Notes under the pieces: model-generated | Seen by the model: the letters and a program-made list of their open reading frames with translations, nothing else | What the model was told of the DNA's origin: nothing | Database searches by the model: none | DNA from: Pseudomonas sp. KK4 | Lineage (GTDB): Bacteria; Pseudomonadota; Gammaproteobacteria; Pseudomonadales; Pseudomonadaceae | Reading direction: 5' to 3' | Assembly (NCBI RefSeq): GCF_001984065.1 | Contig: NZ_LYVP01000024.1 | Location: 1-64,000 of the forward strand | DNA: 64,000 bases | In this document: one piece after another, positions 54,937 to 64,000 of the stretch | Layout of the letters: each line of letters starts with the position of its first letter | Position numbering within the stretch: the stretch's first letter is position 1 | Program-made: the position numbers and the translations under genes

Positions 54937-56661
54937 TCAATGACCGGGCGCGGTCTGCCGCCAGGCCTGGGAACGGCGCAGCAAGCCGCGCGAAGCCCAG
55001 GCCAGCAGCAGCGACACGCCCGCCGAGGTGAACAGAATCAGGGTCGACATCGCTGCCGCGCCGCCGACGTTGCCGGCGTCATCCATGTTCAGCACCGCCA
55101 CCGCCGCGAGGATGGTGTCGGGGCTGTAGAGGAAGATTGCCGCCGAGACGGTGGTCATGGCCGAGACGAACAGGTAGCGCACGATGTCCAGCAGCGCCGG
55201 CAGGCAGATCGGCACGGTGACCCGCAGGTAGTGCCGATACAGCGGTGCCTTGAGCGACAGCGCGGCAGCTTCGAACTCGGCGTCGAGCTGACGCAGCGCC
55301 GTGGTCGCCGTCATCTGCGCAGTGGTCAGATAGTGAGCAATGGTGCACACCACCAACAGCGTCATGGTCCCGTACAGCACATGCAGCGGGTTGCCGGTGA
55401 GGTTGAAAAAGAAGACATAGCCCAGGCCGAGCACCAGCCCCGGCACCGCCATCGGCACGAAACTGAGCATGCGCAGGGTCAGGTTCAGGCCGCGCTGGCC
55501 CTTGGTTTTTTCCATCAGGTAGGCGCCGGTAAAAATCATCACGCTGCCGATCAGCGCCGTGCACAGCGCCATCTTCACGCTGTTGCCGTACGCCAGCCAG
55601 CCACCGCCCGCGGTGTCGTTGAACTGGTAATGGTTGAGCGAGAGGGACAGGTTGTAGGGCCAGAATTTGACCAGCGACGAGAACACCGCCATGCCGAATA
55701 CCAGCATCAAGGCCGCGCAGATCAGCAGCACGATGACCAGGTAGCAGCCGTCACGCAGCTTCGACGGCGCCGGTTTGAACACTTGGGCACGGCCGCTCAT
55801 GGAGTCGCCATGACGCCGGCGCAACCAGGCATCGACCCCGAAACTGAACAGCGCCGGCAGCAGCAACACCATGCCGATCAAGGCGCCTCGCCCGAATTGC
55901 TGCTGGCCGACCACGGCTTTGTAGGCTTCCAGCGCCAGCACTTGATAGTCGCCGCCGACCACCACGGGCACGCCGAAGTCGGTAATGGTCAGGGTGAACA
56001 CCAGGCAGAACGCGGCGAACACTGCCTGACGCGTCGCCGGCCAGGTGATGCTGCGAAAGGCCTTGGCCGGACTGGCGCCCATGCTCGACGCCGCGTCGAA
56101 CAACCGCGCATCCGCCAAAGAAAGCGCTGACAGAAGAATCATCAAGGCGTGTGGGAAGGTGTAGATGACCTCCCCCAGAACGATGCCCCAGAAACCGTAG
56201 ATATTGTCCGAGAGCAAACCGCGCAGCATGCCTTGGTTACCGAACAGATAGACCAGTGCAATGCCCGGCAGCATCGACGGCGCCATCAGGGGCAGCAACG
56301 AAATGCCGCGCCACAGGCCTTTGCCCGGGATCAACGTGCGTTGCAGGCCGTAGGCAAACAGGTAGGCCAGGGGTACGACAATGGCCGCGACGCTGAGGGA
56401 AACCTTCAGGCTGTTGCCGAGCAGCCAGTGGAAATTCTCACTGGTCACCAGCTCCTTTGCAGCGAGCCAGCCACCGCCCTGGCCAGCCTCGGAACTGAAG
56501 CCACGCCAGAAGATCGCCAGCAACGGCATCAAGACTGCGATGCCCAGCAACGCCAGCAACAGGACCTTGCCGCCGACCACGAAAATCCGGTCGCCGATCT
56601 CGGCCCGGGAGACCTGCCGCACCTGCTTGCGCGGGAGCGGCAGCGCGATGTTCGCGCTCAT
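54937..56661 (-). CDS. 2-aminoethylphosphonate-type ABC transporter, fused permease
   Basis: A 574-residue permease with two binding-protein-dependent transport domains in one chain, about twelve helices. Each half has an EAA loop (LFDAASSMGASPAKAFRSITWP and EFEAAALSLKAPLYRHYLRVTVP). It pumps the solute delivered by the binding protein into the cytoplasm. Start MSANIALPLPRKQ; it overlaps the ATPase stop by one base. Confidence 0.88.
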   Translation of the reverse strand: MSANIALPLPRKQVRQVSRAEIGDRIFVVGGKVLLLALLGIAVLMPLLAIFWRGFSSEAGQGGGWLAAKELVTSENFHWLLGNSLKVSLSVAAIVVPLAYLFAYGLQRTLIPGKGLWRGISLLPLMAPSMLPGIALVYLFGNQGMLRGLLSDNIYGFWGIVLGEVIYTFPHALMILLSALSLADARLFDAASSMGASPAKAFRSITWPATRQAVFAAFCLVFTLTITDFGVPVVVGGDYQVLALEAYKAVVGQQQFGRGALIGMVLLLPALFSFGVDAWLRRRHGDSMSGRAQVFKPAPSKLRDGCYLVIVLLICAALMLVFGMAVFSSLVKFWPYNLSLSLNHYQFNDTAGGGWLAYGNSVKMALCTALIGSVMIFTGAYLMEKTKGQRGLNLTLRMLSFVPMAVPGLVLGLGYVFFFNLTGNPLHVLYGTMTLLVVCTIAHYLTTAQMTATTALRQLDAEFEAAALSLKAPLYRHYLRVTVPICLPALLDIVRYLFVSAMTTVSAAIFLYSPDTILAAVAVLNMDDAGNVGGAAAMSTLILFTSAGVSLLLAWASRGLLRRSQAWRQTAPGH

Positions 56662-57728
56662 CAGGCGAACACCTGCAGGCTGCGCGGTGGCAAAGCGACC
56701 ATGATTTGTTGCGCGCCGAGACGCGGCATCGCTTCAGGCGCCAGCTCCGCCAGCAAGGCATGGCCCGGCAGGTGATCGAGTTCGAAGCTCATGCGGCAGC
56801 GGTTGCCGAGGAAGGTGATCTCGCGAACCTTGGCCGGGAACAGGTTTTCTTCGTGCACCAGCGGGTTGACGTTGATCGCCTCCGGGCGGCAGAACAGGCG
56901 GCCCGACGCGGTTTTGGCGCTGCCGTCGACCAGGCGCATGTTCATCCCGCCGACTCGGGCGTGACTGTCGCTGCCGCTGTCGAACGGCAACCAGTTGCCT
57001 TGGCCGACGAACTCCGCCACGAACGGTGTGGCCGGGCGGTTATAGATTTCCTGGGGAGTGGCGTATTGCTCGACCTTGCCGTGGTTCATCACGGCGATGC
57101 GGTCGGCCATCAGCATGGCCTCGTCCTGGTTGTGGGTGACCATCAGGGTGGTGATGCCGAGTTCGCGCTGCAATTGGCGCAGTTCGGTGCACAGATGCTC
57201 GCGAACGCGGGCGTCGAGGGCCGACATCGGCTCGTCCAGCAGCAACAGCGAAGGTGCTGGCGCCAGCGCCCGGGCCAGGGCGACCCGTTGCTGCTGACCG
57301 CCGGACAATTGGCCGGGGTATTTTTTCTCGCTGCCGCTCAGGCCGACCAGCTCGAGCATCTGCCCGACTCGCTGGCGCACTTGGTCGCGGCTGGCGTTCG
57401 CCAGGCCGTAAGCAATGTTCGCTTCGACGGTAAGGTTGGGAAACAGCGCGTAGGACTGGAACAGAATGCCGTAGTCCCGGGCCTGGGGCGCCAGGTGGGA
57501 CACGTCGCGATCGCCCAGGTACAACTCGCCACTGTCCTGCTTCTCCAGGCCGGCGATGCAGCGCAGCAAGGTGGTCTTGCCACAACCGGACGGCCCGAGC
57601 AGGCAGACCAGTTCACCGGCCGCCACGTCCAGGGACACATTATCCAGCGCGGTAAAGGCACCGAAGCGCTTGTGCACGCCGCGCACTTTCATCGGTGCGC
57701 CGGCGTTGGTCAGGATCGAGTTGTTCAT
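56661..57728 (-). CDS. 2-aminoethylphosphonate-type ABC transporter, ATPase
   Basis: A 355-residue ABC ATPase: Walker A LLGPSGCGKTTLLRCI (about residues 44-59), Q loop FQSYALFPN, signature LSGGQQQRVALARAL, Walker B LLLLDEPMSALD, and a C-terminal regulatory TOBE-like domain (about 250-355). With the permease and binding protein it forms a complete importer of the TIGR03261-65 type associated with AEP loci. It is the first structural gene, 226 nt from the LysR gene. Confidence 0.88.
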   Translation of the reverse strand: MNNSILTNAGAPMKVRGVHKRFGAFTALDNVSLDVAAGELVCLLGPSGCGKTTLLRCIAGLEKQDSGELYLGDRDVSHLAPQARDYGILFQSYALFPNLTVEANIAYGLANASRDQVRQRVGQMLELVGLSGSEKKYPGQLSGGQQQRVALARALAPAPSLLLLDEPMSALDARVREHLCTELRQLQRELGITTLMVTHNQDEAMLMADRIAVMNHGKVEQYATPQEIYNRPATPFVAEFVGQGNWLPFDSGSDSHARVGGMNMRLVDGSAKTASGRLFCRPEAINVNPLVHEENLFPAKVREITFLGNRCRMSFELDHLPGHALLAELAPEAMPRLGAQQIMVALPPRSLQVFA

Positions 57729-57858
57729 GGGACGGACCTCATCGAGCAGATGAGGGCCATCCTAGGGCTGTAATGCGTCCGTCATATGGCAGTAAGGCAA
57801 AAACGGCCGATAGTGGTATTCGGGATTTTTGGTTCATCCCATCGAGCCTTGATTAACC

Positions 57859-57949
57859 TGTGGCGAGGGAGCTTGCTCCCGTTGGGCAGCGAAGCGGCCC
57901 CAAAAAAGGCCTGCTGCGCAGTCCAACGGGAGCAAGCTCCCTCGCCACA
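57859..57949. repeat. REPIN, class III
   Basis: TGTGGCGAGGGAGCTTGCTC and its inverse flank a spacer with GAAGCGGCCCC, between the LysR gene and the ABC ATPase. The same class occurs at 9.3 kb with a similar spacer. Confidence 0.88.
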
Positions 57950-57954
57950 GAGAT

Positions 57955-58818
57955 CTAGATGGGCGACATTTCCTGCGCCACGCCGAGAAACGCCGCAGGC
58001 AACCGTGCGTTTTTTCGTTCCTTGAGGCAGTACAGGTATTCCGGCAACAACGGCGCGTTCTCGATGGTCAGCACCCGCAGTTGTGGATCGTGAGGGACTT
58101 CCTGGCGAGCGATCAGGCTGATGCCGATGTTGCGCAGCACCGCTTCGCGAATCGACTCACGGCTGCCGATCTCCAGCAATGGCCCGAGGCTCACCCCGGC
58201 ACCGGCCAGCAGCTCTTCGGTCATGCGCCGGGTGGTCGAGCCTGGCTCGCGCATCAATAAGGTATACCCGGCCAGTGCGCTGAGCGGCACGTGTTCGTGG
58301 ACCGCCAGCGGATGGTTGCGATGTACCGCCAGCACCAGCGGATCGCTGCCCAGCACCCGTCGGATCAACCGCGCATCCTCTAGCAACTGCGAGGACGCCG
58401 CGACATCCACCCGGTATTCCTCCAGCGCTTCGAGCACCTGCTGAGAGTTGCCGATTTCCACGGACACTTCCACTTGGGGCAAACGCTCGCGAAAGGTTTT
58501 TACCAGGTCGAGGATGTAATACGGCGCCGTGGCGGCGATGCGCAGCGTGCCTTGCACCTGGCCGCTGTTGCGCAGGAAAAACTCGATATCGGCTTCCTGC
58601 TGCATCAACGCCTTGACCATCGGCAACAGCCGCGCGCCTTCGTCACTGACGCTGAGTCGGCGACCACCCCGGTAGAACAGTTCCACCGAATACTGACTTT
58701 CCAGGTGCCGGATCTGCGTGGTCACCGTGGGCTGGCTCAGGCCGAGCTTCTTGGCTGCCTGGGTAATGCTGCCCAGGCGGGCCACCATGTAAAACGCCTT
58801 CAGCTCGGCACTCAGCAC
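57955..58818 (-). CDS. LysR regulator of the AEP locus
   Basis: A 287-residue LysR regulator: helix-turn-helix at residues 3-60 (ELKAFYMVARLGSITQAAKKLGLSQPTVTTQIRHLE) and a periplasmic-binding-type effector domain after it. It begins with GTG at 58818. Being on the same strand just upstream of the AEP transporter genes, it is the probable regulator, with AEP or a breakdown product as effector. A REPIN separates it from the transporter genes, so they may be transcribed apart. Confidence 0.85.
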   Translation of the reverse strand: MLSAELKAFYMVARLGSITQAAKKLGLSQPTVTTQIRHLESQYSVELFYRGGRRLSVSDEGARLLPMVKALMQQEADIEFFLRNSGQVQGTLRIAATAPYYILDLVKTFRERLPQVEVSVEIGNSQQVLEALEEYRVDVAASSQLLEDARLIRRVLGSDPLVLAVHRNHPLAVHEHVPLSALAGYTLLMREPGSTTRRMTEELLAGAGVSLGPLLEIGSRESIREAVLRNIGISLIARQEVPHDPQLRVLTIENAPLLPEYLYCLKERKNARLPAAFLGVAQEMSPI

Positions 58819-58834
58819 AACCGTCCCTCTTCCT

Positions 58835-61066
58835 CTATTTGCGCAACAGGCGCAAACCGTTGAACACCACCAACAGGCTCACGCCCATGTCGGCAAACAC
58901 CGCCATCCACATGGTAGCGAGCCCGGCGAAGGTTACCCCAAGAAAGATTGCCTTGATCACCAGCGCCAGGGCGATGTTCTGTTTGAGGATGCTCGATGTC
59001 TGCCGCGACAGGCGGATGAAAGCGGGGATCTTGCGTAGATCGTCGTCCATCAGGGCGACATCGGCGGTTTCGATGGCGGTGTCGGTGCCAGCGGCGGCCA
59101 TGGCGAAACCGATCTCGGCACGGGCCAGTGCCGGCGCGTCATTGATGCCGTCGCCGACCATGCCGACGTTGTGCCCCTGCGCATACAGCGCTTCGATTGC
59201 CTGCAGCTTGTCGGTGGGCAGCAGATCGCCTTTCGCTTCGTCGATGCCGACCTGTGCAGCAATCGCCTGGGCGGTGTGGACGTTATCGCCGGTGAGCATC
59301 AGGGTCTTGATGCCCAGGTCGTGCAGTTGCTGGATCGCTTCGCGGCTGGATTCCTTCACCGTGTCCGCCACGGCGAACAGCGCCAACGGGCCGGCGGCGT
59401 CGAGCAGCAGCACCACGGACTTGCCCTGCTTTTCCAGCGCGAACAGCTTCTCTTCCAGCGCGGGCGAACACAGGTTCAGGTCTTCCACCAGGCGATGGTT
59501 GCCCAAGTGGTAAGTCTGGCCATTGATGTCGCCGCGTACACCGCGACCGGCCAGCGCCTCGAAGTTATCCACAACGAGCGACGGTTCCTGTTTATCCACA
59601 GCCGCGTTGGCGATGGCCAGGGATACCGGGTGATCGGATCGGCGAGCCAGTGCGGCGGCAATCGCCGGGGCAGTTGCATCGGCTGTTGGGTCGAGCGACA
59701 GGTAGTCGGTCTGCACCGGTTTGCCATGGGTGATGGTGCCGGTCTTGTCCAGCGCCAGATAGTCGAGCTTGTGCCCGCTCTCCAGATAGACGCCGCCCTT
59801 CACCAGAATGCCTTTGCGCGCCGCCGCCGCCAGGCCGCTGACGATGGTCACCGGGGTGGAAATCACCAGGGCGCAAGGGCAGGCGACCACCAGCAGCACC
59901 AGTGCCCGGTAGATCCAGTCGAACCACACCGCGCCCATGAACAGCGGCGGAATCACCGCCACCGCAAGGGCGAAAATGAAGACCGCCGGGGTATAGATTT
60001 TCGAGAATTGATCGACGAAGCGCTGGGTCGGTGCCCGCGCGCCCTGGGCCTGTTCGACGGCGTGGATGATCCGCGCCAGGGTCGAGTTGTTGGCGACAGC
60101 GGTGACGGAATACTCCAGCGAGCCGGCCTGATTGATGGTGCCGGCAAACACCTTGTCGCCGATGGTTTTTTCCACAGGCAGGCTTTCGCCGGTGATCGGC
60201 GCCTGATCGATGCTGGAACTGCCGGACACCACTTCGCCGTCCAGCCCGATGCGCTCACCCGGGCGCACCCGCACGCGCGCGCCCAACTCGATGGCTTTCA
60301 CATCTTGCTCGACCCAGCTGCCATCGGGCTGCAACACAGTCGCCTGTTCCGGCGTCATCTGCATCAGGCCGCCGATCGCGTTGCGCGCGCGGTCCAGGGA
60401 CTTGGCTTCAATCAGCTCGGCGACGGTGAACAGGAACATCACCATCGCTGCTTCCGGCCACTGCCCGATCAGGATCGCGCCGGTCACGGCGATACTCATC
60501 AGCGCATTGATGTTGAGGTTGAGGTTTTTCAGGGCGATCCAGCCCTTCTTATAGGTACTCAGGCCACCGCTGAGGATCGAGACCAGGGCAATGATCGCCA
60601 CCACCCAGTTGGGGGCAGCGTTGGTGAAGTGGATAATTTCTGCGCCGAGCGCGGTCACACCGGACAGCGCCAACGGCCACCACGGCTTTTTCTCCGCTGC
60701 CGGGGCGGGCGCTTCGATGCCCTGCTCCAGCGGCTCGGCCTGCATGCCCAGGGATTTGATCGCATCGATGATCGGTGCGGTGCTCGGCAGGTCGTGGGTG
60801 ACGCCGAGCACGCGGTTGATCAGGTTGAACTCCAACTGCTGCACGCCCGTCAGTTTGCCTAACTTGTTCTGAATCAGCGTTTGCTCGGTTGGGCAGTCCA
60901 TCGCCTCGATGCGAAAACTGCTCAGGCGCGCATTGACGGTCGGCGTTTCGCTGAGTTTGATCAGCGAGGGCGCTGCGGTTTTGGATGAGCAGCAGGAATC
61001 GCCGTGCCCACCGTCGTCATGTTTGTGCACAGGCTGCAGCTTGTGGGTGTGTTGAGAGTCGCTCAT
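58835..61066 (-). CDS. cadA: Cadmium/zinc/lead P1B-type ATPase CadA
   Basis: A 743-residue heavy-metal exporter of the inner membrane. The His-rich tip (HTHKLQPVHKHDDGGHGDSCC) and HMA domain (residues about 48-112, AMDCPTEQ metal motif) come first, then helices, TGES, the CPC metal gate (VVACPCALVIST), the phosphorylation motif DKTGTITHG and GDGINDAPAL. It exports Cd2+, Zn2+ and Pb2+. It is divergent from cadR and shares its operator. Confidence 0.95.
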   Translation of the reverse strand: MSDSQHTHKLQPVHKHDDGGHGDSCCSSKTAAPSLIKLSETPTVNARLSSFRIEAMDCPTEQTLIQNKLGKLTGVQQLEFNLINRVLGVTHDLPSTAPIIDAIKSLGMQAEPLEQGIEAPAPAAEKKPWWPLALSGVTALGAEIIHFTNAAPNWVVAIIALVSILSGGLSTYKKGWIALKNLNLNINALMSIAVTGAILIGQWPEAAMVMFLFTVAELIEAKSLDRARNAIGGLMQMTPEQATVLQPDGSWVEQDVKAIELGARVRVRPGERIGLDGEVVSGSSSIDQAPITGESLPVEKTIGDKVFAGTINQAGSLEYSVTAVANNSTLARIIHAVEQAQGARAPTQRFVDQFSKIYTPAVFIFALAVAVIPPLFMGAVWFDWIYRALVLLVVACPCALVISTPVTIVSGLAAAARKGILVKGGVYLESGHKLDYLALDKTGTITHGKPVQTDYLSLDPTADATAPAIAAALARRSDHPVSLAIANAAVDKQEPSLVVDNFEALAGRGVRGDINGQTYHLGNHRLVEDLNLCSPALEEKLFALEKQGKSVVLLLDAAGPLALFAVADTVKESSREAIQQLHDLGIKTLMLTGDNVHTAQAIAAQVGIDEAKGDLLPTDKLQAIEALYAQGHNVGMVGDGINDAPALARAEIGFAMAAAGTDTAIETADVALMDDDLRKIPAFIRLSRQTSSILKQNIALALVIKAIFLGVTFAGLATMWMAVFADMGVSLLVVFNGLRLLRK

Positions 61067-61090
61067 TGGTCGCGTCCATGAAGGTGCCTG

Positions 61091-61127
61091 TTGCCAAGTA
61101 AAGACCCTGTAGCCACTATAGGGTCAA
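61091..61127. promoter_or_regulatory. MerR-type operator/promoter between cadA and cadR
   Basis: A near-perfect dyad (ACCCTGTAG-CCA-CTATAGGGT, 61104-61124) lies in the spacer of a long-spaced promoter. On the minus strand TTGACC (61122-61127) acts as -35 with a spacer of about 20 nt, the arrangement that MerR-family activators unwind at zntA/cadA promoters. On the plus strand TTGCCA (61091-61096) with TATAGG (61117-61122) could serve cadR. Confidence 0.75.
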
Positions 61128-61150
61128 GCACCCTTTTGGAGATTGTCGTC

Positions 61151-61600
61151 ATGAAGATTGGAGAACTGGCGAAACTCACCGACTGTCCGGTTGAAACCAT
61201 CCGTTACTACGAACGGGAAAACCTGCTGCCCGCACCGGCGCGCAGCGACGGCAACTACCGCGTCTACACCCAGGCCCATGCCGAACGCCTGACCTTCATC
61301 CGCAATTGCCGCACCCTCGACATGACCCTGGAAGAAATCCGCAGCCTGCTGGCGTTTCGCGACAGCCCCCAGGACCAATGCGAAAGCGTCAACGCCCTGA
61401 TCGACGAGCACATTCATCACGTCAAAGCGCGGATCGATGGGTTGCTGGCGTTGCAGGCGCAACTGCTCGACCTGCGCCAGCGTTGTGGCGAAGGGCCGGA
61501 TGTCGATCAGTGCGGGATTTTGCAGCGGTTGGAGGTGAGCGGCGGGGTGGTGGCGACGGAGGTGGAGCATTCCCACGTGGGCCGTAGTCACGGCCATTAA
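61151..61600 (+). CDS. cadR: CadR, MerR-family metal-responsive regulator
   Basis: A 149-residue MerR regulator: winged HTH (residues 1-70, MKIGELAKLTDCPVETIRYYERENLLP), dimer helix, and metal-binding Cys at 77, 112 and 121. The His-rich tail (EHSHVGRSHGH) is typical of CadR and may bind a second metal ion. It responds to Cd2+ (and Zn/Pb) and activates cadA. The ATG at 61151 is the family start; upstream codons add 20 residues. Confidence 0.95.
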   Translation: MKIGELAKLTDCPVETIRYYERENLLPAPARSDGNYRVYTQAHAERLTFIRNCRTLDMTLEEIRSLLAFRDSPQDQCESVNALIDEHIHHVKARIDGLLALQAQLLDLRQRCGEGPDVDQCGILQRLEVSGGVVATEVEHSHVGRSHGH

Positions 61601-61617
61601 GCACACCCCCAGATCCC

Positions 61618-61706
61618 TGTGGGAGCGGGCTTGCTCGCGAAGGCGGTGTGTCAGACGGATGTTTATCGACTGACATGGCCTCTTCGCGAGCAAGCCCGCT
61701 CCCACA
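61618..61706. repeat. REPIN, class I
   Basis: TGTGGGAGCGGGCTTGCTCGCG and its inverse flank a spacer GGCGGTGTGTCAGACGG...TGACATGGCC between the convergent cadR and thyA. The inner GTGTCA/TGACA also pairs. Confidence 0.9.
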
Positions 61707-61724
61707 TGGGATGGGTGTCTGTCT

Positions 61725-62696
61725 TTAGACCGCCATCGGCGCGGTCATCGGCGCGTGGTGCTGATAGCCCTCGAGCGAGAAATCACTCGGTTCCACCAAC
61801 TCCAGCCACTGTGGCTGATAAACACCGGTCTTGGCAAACTCCGGCACACGGTCACTGATCACCAGTTTCGGCATCGGGAACGGCTCGCGCTTGAGCTGTT
61901 CGTTGAGCATGTCCAGGTGGTTCTCGTAGACGTGGGCATCGCCGATGAAATAGGTGAACCAGCGCGGCGTGTAGCCCGTCAGGCGACCGATCAGGCTCAG
62001 CAGCGCGGCGCCTTCGGTGAGGTTGAACGGCGTGCCCAGGCCCAGGTCATTGGAGCGGATGTAGAGGGTCAGGGAGATTTCCTTGGTCTCGACATTCGGG
62101 TGGAACTGGTACAGCAAGTGGCAGGGCGGCAGGGCCATTTCATCGAGCTGGGCGCAGTTCCAGCCGTGGAACAGGATGCGGCGGCTGCCCGGGTCCTTGA
62201 TGATGGTGTCGACGCACTGACGCACCTGGTCGATGGCCTTGTACAGCACCACGTAGGCCTGGCCGTTTTCCTCACCTTCGGCGATCTGGCGATAGCCTTG
62301 CTTCAGGGTCTGCTCGATGGCGGCCGGGTTACTGACCGGGATCTGTTTGTACGCCGGCCATTTGCGCCACTGCACGCCGTAAATCTCGCCGAGGTCGTCT
62401 TCGCCCTGACGAAACGGGTTGGCCAGCCATTGAGCGTTTTCGTTGGCGTTCTGGTCCCAGACCTTGCAGCCCAGCGCGCGGAACTCGGCGGCGTTGTTCA
62501 CCCCGCGCAGAAAACCGCACATCTCGCCAATGGCCGATTTGAAGGCCATTTTGCGGGTGGTAATGGCGGGAAAACCTTCCTGCAGGTCATAACGCAACAT
62601 CGCGCCGGGAAAACTGATGGTGTTCACGCCAGTGCGGTTGGCCTGCTTGGTGCCGTTCTTGATGACGTGGGCGACCAGTTCGAGATATTGCTTCAT
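61725..62696 (-). CDS. thyA: Thymidylate synthase
   Basis: A 323-residue enzyme making dTMP from dUMP and methylene-tetrahydrofolate. The catalytic Cys sits in [11 protein letters not shown], and [25 protein letters not shown] and the folate-binding [12 protein letters not shown] are present. It is longer than the E. coli enzyme (264 residues), with an insertion near residues 90-160 as in other pseudomonads. It follows lgt with a 48-nt gap, the conserved lgt-thyA order. Confidence 0.96.
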   Translation of the reverse strand: MKQYLELVAHVIKNGTKQANRTGVNTISFPGAMLRYDLQEGFPAITTRKMAFKSAIGEMCGFLRGVNNAAEFRALGCKVWDQNANENAQWLANPFRQGEDDLGEIYGVQWRKWPAYKQIPVSNPAAIEQTLKQGYRQIAEGEENGQAYVVLYKAIDQVRQCVDTIIKDPGSRRILFHGWNCAQLDEMALPPCHLLYQFHPNVETKEISLTLYIRSNDLGLGTPFNLTEGAALLSLIGRLTGYTPRWFTYFIGDAHVYENHLDMLNEQLKREPFPMPKLVISDRVPEFAKTGVYQPQWLELVEPSDFSLEGYQHHAPMTAPMAV

Positions 62697-62744
62697 GAGT
62701 TACCTGTGTCCTTGAACCCGGGACCATGGCCCCGGGATTCGAAT

Positions 62745-63557
62745 TTATACGGCTGCCGCTGGTGTCGCCGGGGCGCGGTGGTACGCCAGCCAGATCAGGA
62801 ACAGCCCGCCGAGGATCATCGGTACGCACAGCACCTGGCCCATGGTCAGCCAGTTCCAGGCCAGATAGCCCAGTTGCGCGTCCGGTACGCGGACGAATTC
62901 GACGATGAAACGGAAGATGCCGTAGAACAGCGCGAACATCCCCGATACCGCCATGGTCGGCCGCGGCTTGCGCGAGAACAGCCACAGGATCAGGAACAGC
63001 GCCACGCCCTCGAGAGCGAACTGATACAGCTGCGACGGGTGACGCGGCAACTGCGCCGGGTCGCTGAATGGCGGGAAGATCATGGCCCACGGCACGTCGG
63101 TCGGCTTGCCCCACAACTCGGCGTTGATGAAGTTGCCGATGCGCCCGGCACCCAGGCCGATCGGCACCATCGGTGCGACGAAGTCCATCAGTTGGAAGAA
63201 CGACTTGTTGTTCTTCTTGCCGAACCACAGCGCCGCCAGCATCACGCCGATGAAGCCGCCGTGGAACGACATGCCGCCCTTCCACACTTCGAAAATCAGC
63301 GTCGGGTTGGCCAGGTAGGCATGCAGATCGTAAAACAGCACGTAGCCCAGTCGACCGCCGACGATCACCCCCATCGACATCCAGAACACCATGTCGGAGA
63401 GTTTCTCCTTGGTCCAGGTCGGGTCGAAGCGGTTCAAGCGACGGGACGCCAGCAGCCAGGCGCCGCCGATGCCGACCAGGTACATCAACCCGTACCAGTG
63501 GATTTTCAGCGGACCGATGGCCAGGGCCACCGGGTCGATCTGCGGGTAAGGCAGCAT
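62745..63557 (-). CDS. lgt: Prolipoprotein diacylglyceryl transferase
   Basis: A 270-residue inner-membrane enzyme with about seven helices that attaches diacylglycerol to the lipobox Cys of prolipoproteins. Landmarks are [24 protein letters not shown] with the key Arg, [12 protein letters not shown] and [13 protein letters not shown]. It precedes thyA. Confidence 0.97.
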   Translation of the reverse strand: MLPYPQIDPVALAIGPLKIHWYGLMYLVGIGGAWLLASRRLNRFDPTWTKEKLSDMVFWMSMGVIVGGRLGYVLFYDLHAYLANPTLIFEVWKGGMSFHGGFIGVMLAALWFGKKNNKSFFQLMDFVAPMVPIGLGAGRIGNFINAELWGKPTDVPWAMIFPPFSDPAQLPRHPSQLYQFALEGVALFLILWLFSRKPRPTMAVSGMFALFYGIFRFIVEFVRVPDAQLGYLAWNWLTMGQVLCVPMILGGLFLIWLAYHRAPATPAAAV

Positions 63558-63647
63558 TGCGACTCCTCATGAGTTCAAATCAATTCCCGGGCGACGCTGC
63601 CACCTCGGGATTAAGCCAGGATTGCGTCGGGCGTCAGAGCAGATGCC

Positions 63648-64000
63648 TCAGAGTAAAAAGTTCAGGCCGACGAAGAACAGCAAAGCGGCAAACAGCCTTT
63701 TGAGCAACTTCGGCGACAGGTTATGCGCCAGCCGTGCACCAAAACGGGCGAAAACCATGCTGGTCAGGGCAATGCCCAGCAGCGCCGGCAAATATACAAA
63801 ACCGAGACTATGGGCCGGCAACAGCGGATCGTGCCAGCCCAGAATCATGAAACTTAATGCACTTGCCAAGGCGATCGGCAGGCCGCAGGCCGACGAAGTC
63901 GCCACCGCCTGCTGCATGGGCACGCTGCGCCAGGTCAAAAACGGCACGGTCAGCGAACCGCCGCCAATCCCGAAAATCGCCGAGGCCCAGCCGATCACCG
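63648..64000 (-). CDS. TSUP family transporter (C-terminal part)
   Basis: This is the C-terminal part, at least 116 residues, of a sulfite-exporter/TauE-type (TSUP, formerly DUF81) membrane protein. Visible segments are FGIGGGSLTVPFLTWRSVPMQQAVATSSACGLPIALASALSF and KLLKRLFAALLFFVGLNFLL at the end. The start is beyond the right edge. It is the conserved neighbour of lgt in pseudomonads; the substrate is unknown. Confidence 0.88.
   Translation of the reverse strand, partial: VIGWASAIFGIGGGSLTVPFLTWRSVPMQQAVATSSACGLPIALASALSFMILGWHDPLLPAHSLGFVYLPALLGIALTSMVFARFGARLAHNLSPKLLKRLFAALLFFVGLNFLL

Noticed and set aside
59171..60862. 563-codon open frame antisense to cadA
   Set aside because: CadA motifs are intact on the minus strand; this is a shadow.
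61755..63572. 605-codon open frame on the plus strand across thyA and lgt
   Set aside because: It is antisense to two well-recognised genes and consists of low-complexity Gln/Arg/His/Val sequence, as expected from GC-rich third positions.

Overview
The window looks like a chromosomal segment of a Pseudomonas of the P. fluorescens group. Three things point there: high GC with GC-rich third codon positions, the familiar pseudomonad gene blocks (pilGHI, gshB-tonB-algH-ruvX-pyrR-pyrB-pyrC', pilT/yggS-proC-yggT-metX-metW, ftsYEX-rpoH, coaD-fdx-mutM, thyA-lgt), and a dense population of REP palindromes. I found no rRNA, tRNA, CRISPR array, prophage or IS element. The assignment rests on recognition of proteins and gene order, not on a database search.

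Layout. 0-5 kb: chemosensory pilus genes pilI/pilH/pilG on the minus strand, then glutathione synthetase, a TonB-like protein, AlgH and RuvX. 5-8 kb: pyrimidine genes pyrR, pyrB and a catalytically dead dihydroorotase homologue. 8-20 kb: TM2 protein, NlpC/P60 hydrolase, pilT, the yggS-proC-yggT-metX-metW run, DUF4426, rdgB, hemW, DUF3392, then trmB, thiG and thiS on the minus strand, DUF423 and mtgA. 20-29 kb: rpoH and ftsX/ftsE/ftsY on the minus strand, a pair of M16 peptidases (one active, one inactive), rsmD and a YheT hydrolase. 29-36 kb: an AraC regulator, a sulfurtransferase, and a TetR-controlled aldehyde dehydrogenase / Tat protein / GMC oxidoreductase cassette. 36-46 kb: coaD, a ferredoxin, mutM, an HDOD protein, a PfpI-like protein, an RlmI-like methyltransferase, a REP-associated tyrosine transposase (RAYT) between two REPINs, an MFS exporter, ilvD and a DUF3077/DUF6124 gene with a long structured leader. 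46-53 kb: phosphorylcholine phosphatase, cystine transporter, folA, a DUF2868 + DUF3482-GTPase pair and a small Asp-rich protein. 53-59 kb: a 2-aminoethylphosphonate-type ABC transporter with a PhnZ-like HD oxygenase and a LysR regulator. 59-64 kb: cadA/cadR, thyA, lgt and the C-terminal part of a TSUP transporter that runs off the right edge.

Most of the window is core housekeeping DNA. The parts worth a second look are: the multi-hairpin leader before the DUF3077 gene; the RAYT with its REPIN family, including a REPIN that supplies the C-terminus of the MFS protein and REP variants sharing an insertion; the overlapping DUF2868/DUF3482 pair; the PhnZ-like oxygenase without a visible PhnY partner; and the tonB promoter that appears to sit inside the gshB terminator.
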